A stretch of 64,000 bases of DNA from Flectonema sp. DT1601 (Eukaryota > Euglenozoa > Diplonemea > Diplonemida > Diplonemidae): contig OZ025844.1 in the NCBI GenBank assembly GCA_964019425.1, positions 310,001-374,000 on the forward strand, in the 5' to 3' direction. A program made the translations under genes and the position numbers. This document shows, piece after piece, positions 34,012-44,051 of this stretch. Position 1 is the first letter of the stretch, and every line of letters starts with the position of its first letter. A model generated the notes under the pieces. That model saw only the letters and a program-made list of their open reading frames with translations. It did not search any database and was not told where the DNA came from.

Positions 34012-35453
34012 TCATAACTGAAGCCTAGCAGAGAGCAATATGTGATCACTCGGTTCTTCGGAGGTTGGGAAAGAGAATTCTGGAACCACAGCAGGTGTCT
34101 CGTTTACTGAAGTAACCTGTTTTATATTTTGTTTTGAACTGGTGAGGAATCACCAACAACGACTCCCAACACTTCATTTCGTCTTGTCAACAACATCATC
34201 TCATTAGATAAGATAAAGAGAAAGTTGTTGTTTTTTTTTTTTTTTTTTTTTTCCTCAGACAGTAATAATAACACTACACCAACGTAGACGACATTACACC
34301 GAGGACTGAGCTTTTTCAAAATTCTCACTGGCGCACAAATACAATTGACTAAGATACTAACACAACCAGTATCAGGGACAGCCACCTTATTTTGATGCAG
34401 TGATAGGTAATCATCTTGACAAATTTATTTTTACAGAAAATTTCTGAGAAATATAAATAAAAAAAAAAAACAAACCTTCCACTCAGGAGAGATAAAGATA
34501 TAATCAAGAGTTCCAGTGAACGCTCCTCCAAAGCTAGAAATAGCGTGATTTGTGAACAGTGGTTCCTTACCGTTAGCTACAACAAAAGCTGATCGAAGTG
34601 CTTGCGGAAGTGTAACAGACCACTTAGGGTAAGCTTTAGAAGGCGGAGGATATTCTGGAGCATCCTTAGACAAGTCAGCAGTTGTCATTAAAGTGTAAGT
34701 TGAATCATGAGGTTTGAAGTTCCAATCACCTAATAACACATACGGAGTGCCATTAGCGAATGAATGGATCTTCTTAGCGCAAAGAGCAGCGTGAATGTTC
34801 ATCACTTGACAGGCCTCATCAGAACCGAATAAACAAGGCATGTGATAGGTTCCTACTGAGAAGATCTTTCCTGTAGTCAGCTGTTTAAACTTAGCCAGCA
34901 CCATTTCATTCTTTCTCCAGCTTGCTTCTGACCAAGGATGTCTTGGAGGCTTTGATCCAGTTATCCAATTATACAATTTATTAAAGTTAGAAACCTTTGG
35001 AACAGAATCCCATTTACCTGGTTTGGTGTCAGTTATTCTGGCGATTTCACATTCCTCTGGATGGCATTTACTGCGATCCCATGCAATACCAACACCCATG
35101 TGATTGCTGTAAGGACTTCCGTAAGTTGCGTACATAAAAGAGTAACCTTTATCCTCAAAGAACTTTGTAATTGGACCTGCCCACATCAGAGGTACTTCTT
35201 GTAGAGCAATCACAGCGATACCTTCTTGACATTGTTGTTCTATCTTTTGCTGAATTCTTTCATATCTGGTGACAGGGTCTAAGTCATTTGGATCGCACTT
35301 CGCAAAGTTCTTCGTAGTACACAGCGGTGCACTCAGAATATTATAAGTTGCAACTGAAATGTCACTCGCGTCAGTAGCATAGGCCCTGACTGATACAGCC
35401 CTTATTGATACTGCAGCACATCCTGCTGCAATTCCAAGACCAAATCTTTTCAT
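34012..35453 (-). CDS. Endonuclease/exonuclease/phosphatase-fold enzyme, probably mitochondrial, two exons
   Basis: Exon 1 is 34476-35453 and exon 2 is 34012-34116; the product is 360 residues. Catalytic-fold landmarks are TYNIL (N38), ALQEVP (E86), YVLLGDWNFKP near residue 250, LDYIFIS near the end of exon 1, and the closing S349-D350-H351 (EEPSDHILLSARLQL), which only appears after splicing. The fold covers nocturnin/Angel-type deadenylases, 2',5'-phosphodiesterase and other metal-dependent phosphodiesterases; the substrate cannot be told. The N-terminus (MKRFGLGIAAGCAAVSIRAVS) looks like a mitochondrial presequence. The intron is 359 nt, GTTTGT...AAAACAG, long for this window. The acceptor GGTTATTACAG lies 15 bases before the ATG. 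Confidence 0.8.
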
Positions 35454-35554
35454 TTTGTAAAAACTCTGTAATAACCAGAACAGATAATTATTGTAAATTG
35501 TAGTGAGAACAACACCACAATCTCAAGTAGTTGAGATGCTATCAATAAATCAGA

Positions 35555-36589
35555 TTAGTAATCGTTACCAATACCTGGTGGTGATGGATGAGAATAAAGC
35601 TCTTCAGGTGTTTCAGGAAGAGTTTTGTTTCGAATCCATTTCCCGTCTTTGCGAACCCACCTGAGAGAGATGCCGTTGTCGGATTCTAATTCCTGTCTGT
35701 CTAACACAACGACTCTGGCTTTGTCATACTTTTTACGTTCAGATGAACTTTTCAAATGTGTCTCATCTCCTTTGTATCCACTAATTCTGTACTTCTCAAC
35801 TGCCTTCTTATCAATCTCACGCGTAGTGTTGCTGTGCCAAGTAGAGCGAATCGGATCAAACTCAACGTGTTCACCAGTCATTCCCTGTCGTTGAGTTGTT
35901 TTGTCTTTATAATAAAACACAATATACAATCAGATGATAAAAATGAAAACATCATACAGGTGGGTATCCCTTACCTTGACCCCAAATGGTTCCTCCGAAG
36001 GCAGCTTCGTCCATATCTGTTTTTAGTAATTTTATTGGAATGATAAATATTCTCATTGGGAAAAACTAAACTGAGGCGTACCTTCATCTTGTAGGTCATA
36101 GTCATCCATTTCGTCATGGTCGAGAACTCTGTGGGGATGTTCTTCTTCTAAATAGCCGAGACCACGTTCTAAATCAGATGTTTTTGATGAAGAAATAATA
36201 AGCTGCTCAGCCTCACTTATTGTACGAGGTTTCAGATACGGATCATCTATGGACATGAACTTCGCGTTTGATGTGAAAGTTTCATAGACGTTGCCGACAG
36301 TTTCATTTGTATGAATTTCATTTTCTGAATCCGAAAACATCTCAGGAATGTTATGGCATTCTAAGTTGAATCTTGAAAGCACCCATTTCACTCCATGATA
36401 ACCTTTTCTTATTTCATTTAACTCCCAATACAGAGGTCTCGACGACACTCCTTTATCAGGCGAATTTTCAAAATCACTCTGATACATCCCATTTAATAGT
36501 AAATGACGATAATGTGGCTGCCAGTCAACAGGGATTCGCTTCAGCTGCTGAAAAGCAAATTTCGAGAATTTTCGAGCTTCGGTTCTCAT
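35555..36589 (-). CDS. Possible LYR-family mitochondrial protein, three exons
   Basis: Exons are 36082-36589, 35975-36016 (42 nt) and 35555-35904; the product is 299 residues. Splice sites are GTACGC...AAACAG and GTAAGG...TATAAAG, and all joins keep frame. Residues of about 10-75 resemble the Complex1_LYR family: a helix, then HYRHLLLNGMYQSDFE, a spacer, and GYHGVKWVLSRFNLE. The canonical LYR triplet reads HYR. LYR proteins hold acyl carrier protein and serve respiratory-chain or mitoribosome assembly. The rest, including the basic C-terminal region (ISLRWVRKDGKWIRNK), is not recognised. A four-codon upstream frame (ATGGCGATACGATGA) overlaps the start codon. The match is weak; treat the family name as a suggestion. 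Confidence 0.6.
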
Positions 36590-36778
36590 CGTATCGCCAT
36601 TAATAAAATATTAATATAAATTTAATACCTGGTTGATGAGTTAAAAAAAAAGGTTTTTTATGATGATGATAATTAACTATTTTCAGTCTTATTTTAAAGG
36701 AAGAAATTGATATAAAGTATAATCTAACGAACATAAAATAACAAACACAAACTAACTACGTGTATGGTGTTTTCATGA

Positions 36779-38038
36779 TTACCTCCAAGATTGTCTTTTT
36801 AAAGGTCCACCCAGTGCTGAGTGATTCATTCTCCTATATGAATATTTTTGATTAAGATCATAGATTAGTTCTGGTGTTGGTCCTACTTTCTCCCATTCAG
36901 AAATAAACGTTCTTTGCAGAGAAGATTTTTGACTAACACTCCAGTCGGTAGGTATAGATAAATGTGTTTCCTTCTGTGCCTCTAACATCAAAGTTGATAA
37001 TTGAGAGTCGTCTACTTCTCTCTTTTTAAACTCACAATGACAATAACGAGCTTCAAAGAAAACCCAATCAAAGAAACTAGTACTTTTAGTTAAAAGTCTG
37101 ACACTACCGCCAACCTTTAACTTTTGATGAATAAGTTGAAATAATTCTGTTGTGGGAACTCGTTTATGTGATTGGTCGTATGAAGAGCAGGTGTTTGGAT
37201 GAATAAAATGGACCTCGTCAACCGATTCGTCTGGTACGATATTTTGAAAGTAAAACGCCACGTCTGCCTTAACAAATTTCATATTTTCTGGAGCAAATCC
37301 ATCTGACTGACTGCAACCGTTACTTACAATTCTAAAAAAAGACGTGTTCGTTTCCGATACTATAATAAAATTTGCTTCTGGCAAAGCCTCAGCGTACTCA
37401 GCACCATGCGAGTTACTGTTAGTAACCAGTACTATTGTTTTTAATTTTTCATGAAACCATTCTTGAGAATCTTTATAGTCAGCTACCTGATCAGATAACT
37501 TCGTTCTAGCAGAGTCTCTAAACATTCCACGTGTGTTTGGTACGATTAGCGCTGGTGGGTTTTTCACACTTATAATTTCACTAGATTCACTTAGATCGAT
37601 TCCCTCCATCGACTTAAAAACTGCCTGAACCCCCGCTTTTGTGATATCGGCTGATCTTTCAATAGTTTCTTGTGATATTATTGATGAATACCCTTGAGGA
37701 GGTTGTTTCGATGAGATTATCCTTTCGGTAATCAAATCATCTGTGTATCGAGTAAGAGGACTGTCGTTGGAAGAATTTTTCTTTCTGAATTCCTCTTCCA
37801 AGGTTTGATTTTCTCGAAATCTGTTGCTTCGTGTTATTGGCTCATCGTTTAGTTTCTCTTTCCCTCTCAGATATTTATCTTGTTCTTCTATGCTAGCGCC
37901 GATAGTTTTTTTTGGAAGTCCTGGTCTGCTCACGACAGAACCATCTCCGTACTCACTCTCCCACCGAATATCCGACACGCTCGGCATTTCATTTTTCCAA
38001 CCAGAATTGTATCGACGAGCGAGTATCCGCAGACGCAT
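36779..38038 (-). CDS. TrmB-like methyltransferase-fold protein, probably mitochondrial
   Basis: A 419-residue, single-exon protein. The N-terminus MRLRILARRYNSGWKNE looks like a mitochondrial presequence. Residues of about 195-345 follow the tRNA (guanine-N7) methyltransferase fold: NFIIVSETN where TrmB has the acidic residue that holds the cofactor, MKFVKADVAFYFQN, then DEVHFIHPNTCSSYDQSHKRVP in place of the usual FPDPWPKxRHxKRR, and LKVGGSVRLLTKS. The glycine-rich cofactor loop is not obvious and the PDPW motif is altered, so it may be catalytically dead and act as a scaffold. Degenerate methyltransferases of this type are known in protist mitoribosome assembly. The acceptor CACTTCAG lies upstream. 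Confidence 0.55.
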   Translation of the reverse strand: MRLRILARRYNSGWKNEMPSVSDIRWESEYGDGSVVSRPGLPKKTIGASIEEQDKYLRGKEKLNDEPITRSNRFRENQTLEEEFRKKNSSNDSPLTRYTDDLITERIISSKQPPQGYSSIISQETIERSADITKAGVQAVFKSMEGIDLSESSEIISVKNPPALIVPNTRGMFRDSARTKLSDQVADYKDSQEWFHEKLKTIVLVTNSNSHGAEYAEALPEANFIIVSETNTSFFRIVSNGCSQSDGFAPENMKFVKADVAFYFQNIVPDESVDEVHFIHPNTCSSYDQSHKRVPTTELFQLIHQKLKVGGSVRLLTKSTSFFDWVFFEARYCHCEFKKREVDDSQLSTLMLEAQKETHLSIPTDWSVSQKSSLQRTFISEWEKVGPTPELIYDLNQKYSYRRMNHSALGGPLKRQSWR

Positions 38039-38404
38039 ATTATTATATTAAAATGTCTGAAGTGATACTGAATGAGGATACTAACGAAGATGATATAATA
38101 TATCTCAGCCCCACTCAAGAAACTAAACGTACCAACAGTGTTTTGAAATGGAACAAGAACGAAAAAAAAAGGATAAAATTTTAAATATATGTGATGCCCA
38201 GGGATAGGTGAAAAAAAGACGATTAATTACTCGTGTTAATAGTCAGATAAAACACGGTTTTTTTTTTTTTTTTTTTTTTTTTAATAATTTATAATCTTTT
38301 TAAAAAAAGTTATTTATAAATAACACTCTTGTGTCTGGAACACATATCAAAAAAGGCCCACAAAATCCGTTTAATTTGAAAAAAAAAAAATAATAATCAA
38401 ATAA

Positions 38405-40318
38405 CTATTTCTTGACGGGTGTAGAAGACGACGAAGAAGTGTGATGATTCTTCGATTTGGTTCTACGACAATGAGCAATTGGGGAGTTACTTGATGGAGG
38501 AGTTGAGAGCGGTGGAGTAGCTGGGTTAGATTCTGGGCAGTCGAAGGAATCAATTCCAACAGCGACAGAGTTAACGGGCTTTGCTTCTCTCATACTTGTT
38601 GAGGATCCTGACGAAGACGCTGAGTTGTTCATCTTCCACCGACTTGGTGTCGGAACTTGTAACATTTTCCCTGAACGTGCTGATGAGGATTCTGCTATTG
38701 TCGGTCCACCATAAACTGGTGAATTGGATCTGAGACTTGTTGTTCCTCCTAGGCTTCCTTTACTTGCACGGGTTGCAAAATTAACTGATTTTGCACTCAG
38801 TGAACGAACCACATCAGACTTCGTGCAATTTCCGAAATATTGTCCCAACGTAAGCATTTCTAACATCTCTTTTGTTAATGGAGGATGCTCCGTATCCTCA
38901 GATGAAGGAGGTAACAAAGCACGAAATTGCCTTGTCTGCCAAACCTCATCATCATCATCATCTCTAGTTTCTTCTTCAGCGATGTCAGACGTAAACTCTG
39001 ATTTCATTTCTGAATGAGATTTTAAATCACTCGTTGGATCGAATGTATCTGGACCTTCACTTGGATCAACGTGACATATTGGCATTATATTCATTGCGTT
39101 ATGTTCATTCATTTGATGATGCGTTAGACCTCTATGTTGCTGGGTTCCTGAACTATTTAAAGTTTGAGCAATAGGTGATTGTTGTTGTTCCTTTCTCAAA
39201 CTTGATCCAGCAGATGCTATTGACCCTCGTCGGTCTGGTTTTGCTTTTACTCGAGCACCTTTGATACAACTTTGTATTTCATTTACTTGTTTCATTCTAG
39301 GGCTTGGAATGGAACTTCCCCTAGCAGGTATAGCAGTGCTGTTGGTTCCCGTGTCACTTTGATTTTCAATATCTTCAATAACTCGATACTCAAGCCAAGT
39401 CGATGGACAATATTTCTTAAGCTCACCTGTTGCAGTTGTTCCAAACAACGTTACTGGATAACTACCAGGAGGGTTTGGTGGTGCTAGGAAAACAACATAC
39501 TGATGATCGAGGACACTGCATGGAGGAGATCCCCATCCAGATCCTTTCTTAGAAGTTAGTTGGATAGCAACTCTAAAAGGAGCAGCATCAGGATTAAGAA
39601 AGTTTACCTGTAACCGAACAGGATAGTTTCCTGCTGTAGGAGCACAATACCCACGATCAACTATACCAGGGATCACTGGTTTGCTTACTGGTGTCGCAGC
39701 AAGAGAAGCAGCGCGTAGCATACGAACTTGAAGTGTTAATTCTCTGACCTGTTCTTTTAATATCTCTGCAGTGTCAGATGCGAGTTCTGATGCATCTCCA
39801 TCACCACCAGAAGCAGTACTCGTTCCGCAATACGATGCTCCCTCTGCACTCACTGATAATAACGATTCATCATCATGAGTTACTGATACTGATGCTTCAC
39901 TTGGGATGTGCCAAGTTACGTGTTGCTTTTCTTTTCTCTTTTTTGCTAACAGCATTCGTTGTCTTCGATCACGTAGTAAATCTAATTTTTCTTGAGCCTG
40001 GGTAGCATCTAATACGAACATACATTCACTTTGTGGAATGAATCCCAATTTTAAAAGACCCTCTTGCATCTTTATACGATGACCATGCTTACCCAAATAC
40101 GGATGAACTTCAAGCGTAACAGGACCAGGTTCTGAATACCTTCGATTATCAGAATAGGCTCTCCAATCCCATTCGTATGGATATACGAAGCCTGATAACG
40201 TTTGCCACTTAACAATCCACGGGGATCTTTTTGATACTGAACTTAGAAGAGTGATCACATCAGATTCGTTAACAGACCCCCAATCCTTTCTGTTATCTGT
40301 TGGACCTGTTGTTGACAT
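38405..40318 (-). CDS. Unrecognised 637-residue protein
   Basis: I do not recognise this family. The first 130 residues look folded (SPWIVKWQTLSGFVYPYEWDW, then LEVHPYLGKHGHRIKMQEGLL and CMFVLDATQAQEKLDLLRDRR, a basic helix). A coiled-coil-like segment (ILKEQVRELTLQVRMLRA) lies near residue 195. Residues of about 220-320 resemble a beta-sandwich: AGNYPVRLQVNFLNPD, HQYVVFLAPPNPPGSYPVTL. The last half is Ser/Pro-rich and probably unstructured. The ATG at 40318 follows TATTATTTTTTACAG with a 19-base leader, an excellent acceptor. A structural or adaptor role is a guess. Confidence 0.7.
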   Translation of the reverse strand: MSTTGPTDNRKDWGSVNESDVITLLSSVSKRSPWIVKWQTLSGFVYPYEWDWRAYSDNRRYSEPGPVTLEVHPYLGKHGHRIKMQEGLLKLGFIPQSECMFVLDATQAQEKLDLLRDRRQRMLLAKKRKEKQHVTWHIPSEASVSVTHDDESLLSVSAEGASYCGTSTASGGDGDASELASDTAEILKEQVRELTLQVRMLRAASLAATPVSKPVIPGIVDRGYCAPTAGNYPVRLQVNFLNPDAAPFRVAIQLTSKKGSGWGSPPCSVLDHQYVVFLAPPNPPGSYPVTLFGTTATGELKKYCPSTWLEYRVIEDIENQSDTGTNSTAIPARGSSIPSPRMKQVNEIQSCIKGARVKAKPDRRGSIASAGSSLRKEQQQSPIAQTLNSSGTQQHRGLTHHQMNEHNAMNIMPICHVDPSEGPDTFDPTSDLKSHSEMKSEFTSDIAEEETRDDDDDEVWQTRQFRALLPPSSEDTEHPPLTKEMLEMLTLGQYFGNCTKSDVVRSLSAKSVNFATRASKGSLGGTTSLRSNSPVYGGPTIAESSSARSGKMLQVPTPSRWKMNNSASSSGSSTSMREAKPVNSVAVGIDSFDCPESNPATPPLSTPPSSNSPIAHCRRTKSKNHHTSSSSSTPVKK

Positions 40319-41057
40319 GTTTTACACTACTTCACTGTAAAAAATAATATCAATACAAAACTACTCTACATCCATCTTCAAAAACGAAATTCTGACCGAT
40401 GTGTATAACAAAAACCCCAGTGACAACATGCTTGAAAATACAATACTTGTTGTGTGCGGGGAAAAAAAAAAAAAAAGAAAACAAACGTGAATTGTGCACG
40501 AAATCGGGAACCGACTTGCAACGAAAAAAAGTTGAGGTTGGATATCCTGTTCAAAGTTGTGCAAAAATAAAATATATAAATAAAAACACTAATGTTGTCG
40601 TTTTGGTTTTGTTTTTGTGCATTAAAATCACTACCCAGATAGACTGCTGGAGATAAAAAAGGGAAATCCGAAATGAGAATCGCTCAAACACAAAATTGAG
40701 AATTAGGATTTAAAATCCTAAAAATCTTAACTGAGAGTTGTGGCAGAAAATATTCCTTTGCCGATGCAAGAATAATAATAATAATAATAATAAATTATAC
40801 AAAGATAGAAACTGTGTTGCTATTTTCAATTTTATTTATTTTTTTTTTTTTTTTCCCCTCCCCCAATAATAAAACTTACAACGATGGTTAGGGACGATGA
40901 TTTAGTTTTAACAAACAAAAAAAAAAAGACGAAATAACACTCTCACATCAACACAAAACAAACAATCAATGTGAACATCGGAAGGGGTTCGAGAAAAACC
41001 TTTTAAACGGTTTTACACACCTAACCATAACCATAACAAATTCTCGAAACCAGGAGG
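40319..41057. other. Spacer between the VIT/VWA gene and the 38405 gene
   Basis: No gene. It contains an AAT microsatellite near 40770-40795 and a T run near 40838-40854. Confidence 0.55.
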
Positions 41058-43925
41058 CTACAATGACTCATCTTCAACTTGCTCATCCACAGGAGGAGCA
41101 CCATATGGGGACATAGCTGAAGCTCCCATCTGATGAGGGGGTATTGATTGTTTGTGAGTAATAAGATGCTCGCAGTTGTTATTTTTGAGGAAATTCATAG
41201 CGTTGAACGCGGTGAACTCCCACTGCGATTTAAGATAACCAAAGTTAGACTCTAGATAGTTGAGAACAAAAGCGGTTACTTCATAAACACCAGTCAAGTA
41301 ACCTGGAGAGACAGAAAGAAGAGCGAACAATTCATGTGATGCAATCCAAGAACCATCACCTAACTGCATTGATATCAATTGATCACATAAAGTTGATGTG
41401 GTACTAATTGGTACACTCGCTGCTAAACTAAGAACAGGACTCTGATCCACTGAAAATGCAAATCCCTCGTCTTCTTCTTTTTCCATGGCTTCTTCTTCCA
41501 TGGCTTCTCCTTCCATGGCTTCAGCTGGCATGCTAGCCATAAGACTTAACCCTGGAGGGCTTATTATTTGTGCGCTTATCGGTGGACATATCTCAGTTGC
41601 TTCTGACGCGAGAGTCTCTTTTCGTTCTGATTTCCACATCGGTGAGCTGGACTTCCTCTTTCGTTGAGTAGATTTACTGGTGATTTTTGGTGACCCGACC
41701 TTCTTCTTCCTTTTGACTATATTGATATCAATCTTTGTTAATCTATTTACCGGTAGTAGTATTCCTTCCTCATCAACTGCAACTAACGCTGTGTACTTTG
41801 ATAAGACATTAAATGACTTCGATAATCGAATTGCTTCAGGCGTTACTTCATCATTGAACTCTCCTATTCTTTGCATGTCTTCAATTTCTCTAATCCGTTT
41901 TGCAGCTGTCAGCTGATTAATTCTGAAGTTTGTCGAGAGTTTTGTTGTGTAATTACGTAAAATTTCATCTTCATTTTGCACACAAACCAAATCACGTTTT
42001 GGTATTGGCATATTGACAAGTATTTTATTTTGAATTAATTCTTTATCTGACTTCGATATCGGAATGTGCACAAATTTGTCTTGTTGACGAAGCGATAATT
42101 GAAAAGTAGATTTGATTTCGCGAAACGAGACCTCAGACCTCGTGTATCTTATCCTAGACACATCTCCTACAGCTAAACAACCAGTTCTTGTCATTGTTAA
42201 TCTTAGGTCTTTTCCAGACATTTCATTTTTAACAATGATAGATGACGGAAATAGATCTCCAAGTGATTCTTTGGACATTCCTCGTTGGAGTGAGAATCGA
42301 ACTATGGCGGATTTTGTTCGGTTGGTCGGTTCGATGTATTTCTCGTTTAAAATTGTTTTTGATATCTTCTCTGAAATAAATTCATCATTAACGAAGTATC
42401 CCTTTAGGCGATCACATTTGATCACAAAACCTCCCTCCACTGTTAATCCTTCTCCCGATAGATTTTCTGGTTGAAAGTAATCCGGTGCGAACCCATAGAG
42501 CATTACCCTATTATCAGCGGATACCAATGAAATATGGCTATCTCTAAATATAGGAAAACAAGGTTTAAACCCGTCAATTTCATTTACAACATTCAGTGAT
42601 AAATTATTAATAAACGGTTGTAGAGATTGCTTTAGAATTGACGTAGCATGGTAAGCAACACCATCGGTATTTTTAATGTAAAACGACGATCCTCCACTGT
42701 AACGTGCAAGTCCTTCTATCAAGTCTCTGCTGCAACTGTTTCCCATTCCAATAGCTGAAATACGACTGTTTTCTGAAATAGAAAAAGCTTCTTTTAAAAT
42801 ATTTTTACAATCCTGAACTGCTCCATTAGTAATTATAATTATCTGAGTCGCTTCAGTTAAAGTTCTTTTTATCATCTGGAGAGGTTCTCTCAAGTTTGGT
42901 TCATTGAGATTCGCTTTCATCGCAGATATAAATACTTTAGCCTGATCAATAGAATTCGCATTGACTGTCTGAAATACTGGAGCAGAACTTGTAGGTGACT
43001 CCGTAAAGAGAGATTCAGATTTATCTCCAAAACGAATGATGTTAAATAAAGAGTTTTCTGGTATTGTTTGAATGAATTGTTTCATGCAGAGTTGTGTTGT
43101 GGCGAGTTCGGTTTTCATGGAGTCGGAACTGTCGATTAAAAATAAAATCCTCGGAACGGATCCTTCCATCCCTAGAAAACTACCCGAAACAGGAATAGCT
43201 ATGGAATAGTGTTCTGTTGGATTCCCTGTCCTGGTCGGTGTTATGGAAATCGTATTCACATCGAACGGTTTATCTTCAGGAAGAGTAACTTTTACATTGA
43301 TGTCGCAGTTTAATTCAACAGAACTACACAACAAGATCACATCACCTGGTGGTGCAGTATTAACAATACATTCTGTACTTTTATACGTCGTTTGCTTTGA
43401 AAGACTCTGATCAGGTCTAATCACGTCATGTGATGTATAAACAGGAATAATATTCTGAGGTACGGTAATGAGTCCAACTGTTAAATTGCTTCCTGGTTCC
43501 ATAGATACCTCAGTTACGTATGTAAGTTTTATTTTAATTGACCCTAACGGAGGGATAATTCCCAAGTGAAAAACTAACACATCAGTTGTCTCACCAGTTT
43601 CAGTTAGGATTGTTGACTGTCCTTGAGCAATTGCATCATCGTAGTCGTCTTGTGCTTCGTCTTTGTCTTTCATGGTGCATTTTATCTCTCGGTTATTTAT
43701 TATCATAGAGCATGATGTGATAATACAAGTTGGGTTAATTGGATGTTCATACTTCACTTCGATTGATTCACTCTTCAGGTCATTAACGAATTCTTGTTCT
43801 ACTTCAACAGTAGCTGCAATAGTGTCAGCAGAGACAAAGTACTTTAATCCAACAAGAGGACATGGTACGTAGTCATTTACAGCTGTTGGATCTGAACAGC
43901 GGCGTCTCTTACACGATGTCTTCAT
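41058..43925 (-). CDS. VIT and von Willebrand A domain protein (VWA5A-like)
   Basis: A 955-residue, single-exon protein. Residues of about 15-150 form a VIT domain (VPCPLVGLKYFVSADTIAATV; a KDKDEAQDDYDDAIAQG segment; VFHLGIIPPLGSIKIKLTYV). A VWA domain follows at about 255-430 with an intact metal site, LFLIDSSDSM (D-x-S-x-S). The C-terminus ends in the helical block typical of VWA5A relatives (DGSW, VTAFVLNYLE, SQWEFTAFNAMNFLKNN). A low-complexity Met/Glu patch (AMEGEAMEEEAMEKEEDEG) lies before it. Members include VWA5A and the vault protein PARP4; no PARP domain is seen here. The start is the ATG at 43925: TTCTATCTCCTCACACAG ends 16 bases before it and the longer upstream frame has no ATG. 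Confidence 0.85.
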   Translation of the reverse strand: MKTSCKRRRCSDPTAVNDYVPCPLVGLKYFVSADTIAATVEVEQEFVNDLKSESIEVKYEHPINPTCIITSCSMIINNREIKCTMKDKDEAQDDYDDAIAQGQSTILTETGETTDVLVFHLGIIPPLGSIKIKLTYVTEVSMEPGSNLTVGLITVPQNIIPVYTSHDVIRPDQSLSKQTTYKSTECIVNTAPPGDVILLCSSVELNCDINVKVTLPEDKPFDVNTISITPTRTGNPTEHYSIAIPVSGSFLGMEGSVPRILFLIDSSDSMKTELATTQLCMKQFIQTIPENSLFNIIRFGDKSESLFTESPTSSAPVFQTVNANSIDQAKVFISAMKANLNEPNLREPLQMIKRTLTEATQIIIITNGAVQDCKNILKEAFSISENSRISAIGMGNSCSRDLIEGLARYSGGSSFYIKNTDGVAYHATSILKQSLQPFINNLSLNVVNEIDGFKPCFPIFRDSHISLVSADNRVMLYGFAPDYFQPENLSGEGLTVEGGFVIKCDRLKGYFVNDEFISEKISKTILNEKYIEPTNRTKSAIVRFSLQRGMSKESLGDLFPSSIIVKNEMSGKDLRLTMTRTGCLAVGDVSRIRYTRSEVSFREIKSTFQLSLRQQDKFVHIPISKSDKELIQNKILVNMPIPKRDLVCVQNEDEILRNYTTKLSTNFRINQLTAAKRIREIEDMQRIGEFNDEVTPEAIRLSKSFNVLSKYTALVAVDEEGILLPVNRLTKIDINIVKRKKKVGSPKITSKSTQRKRKSSSPMWKSERKETLASEATEICPPISAQIISPPGLSLMASMPAEAMEGEAMEEEAMEKEEDEGFAFSVDQSPVLSLAASVPISTTSTLCDQLISMQLGDGSWIASHELFALLSVSPGYLTGVYEVTAFVLNYLESNFGYLKSQWEFTAFNAMNFLKNNNCEHLITHKQSIPPHQMGASAMSPYGAPPVDEQVEDESL

Positions 43926-44051
43926 ATCAACAAGTTGTGGTCTGTGTGAGGAGATAGAATAAACTAAAATCAATAGACTGTATAAATACCTCCTTTGGTT
44001 TTCTAACTTTAATCTATAACCTGATAGCAATCAGTACAGTCAAACCACACA

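Noticed and set aside
38053-38184. Plus-strand 43-codon frame (MSEVILNEDTNEDDIIYL...)
   Set aside because: Its composition looks protein-like and an AG lies upstream, but that AG is inside the minus-strand TrmB-like coding region, the frame is short, and it would be the only plus-strand gene. RNA evidence would be needed.
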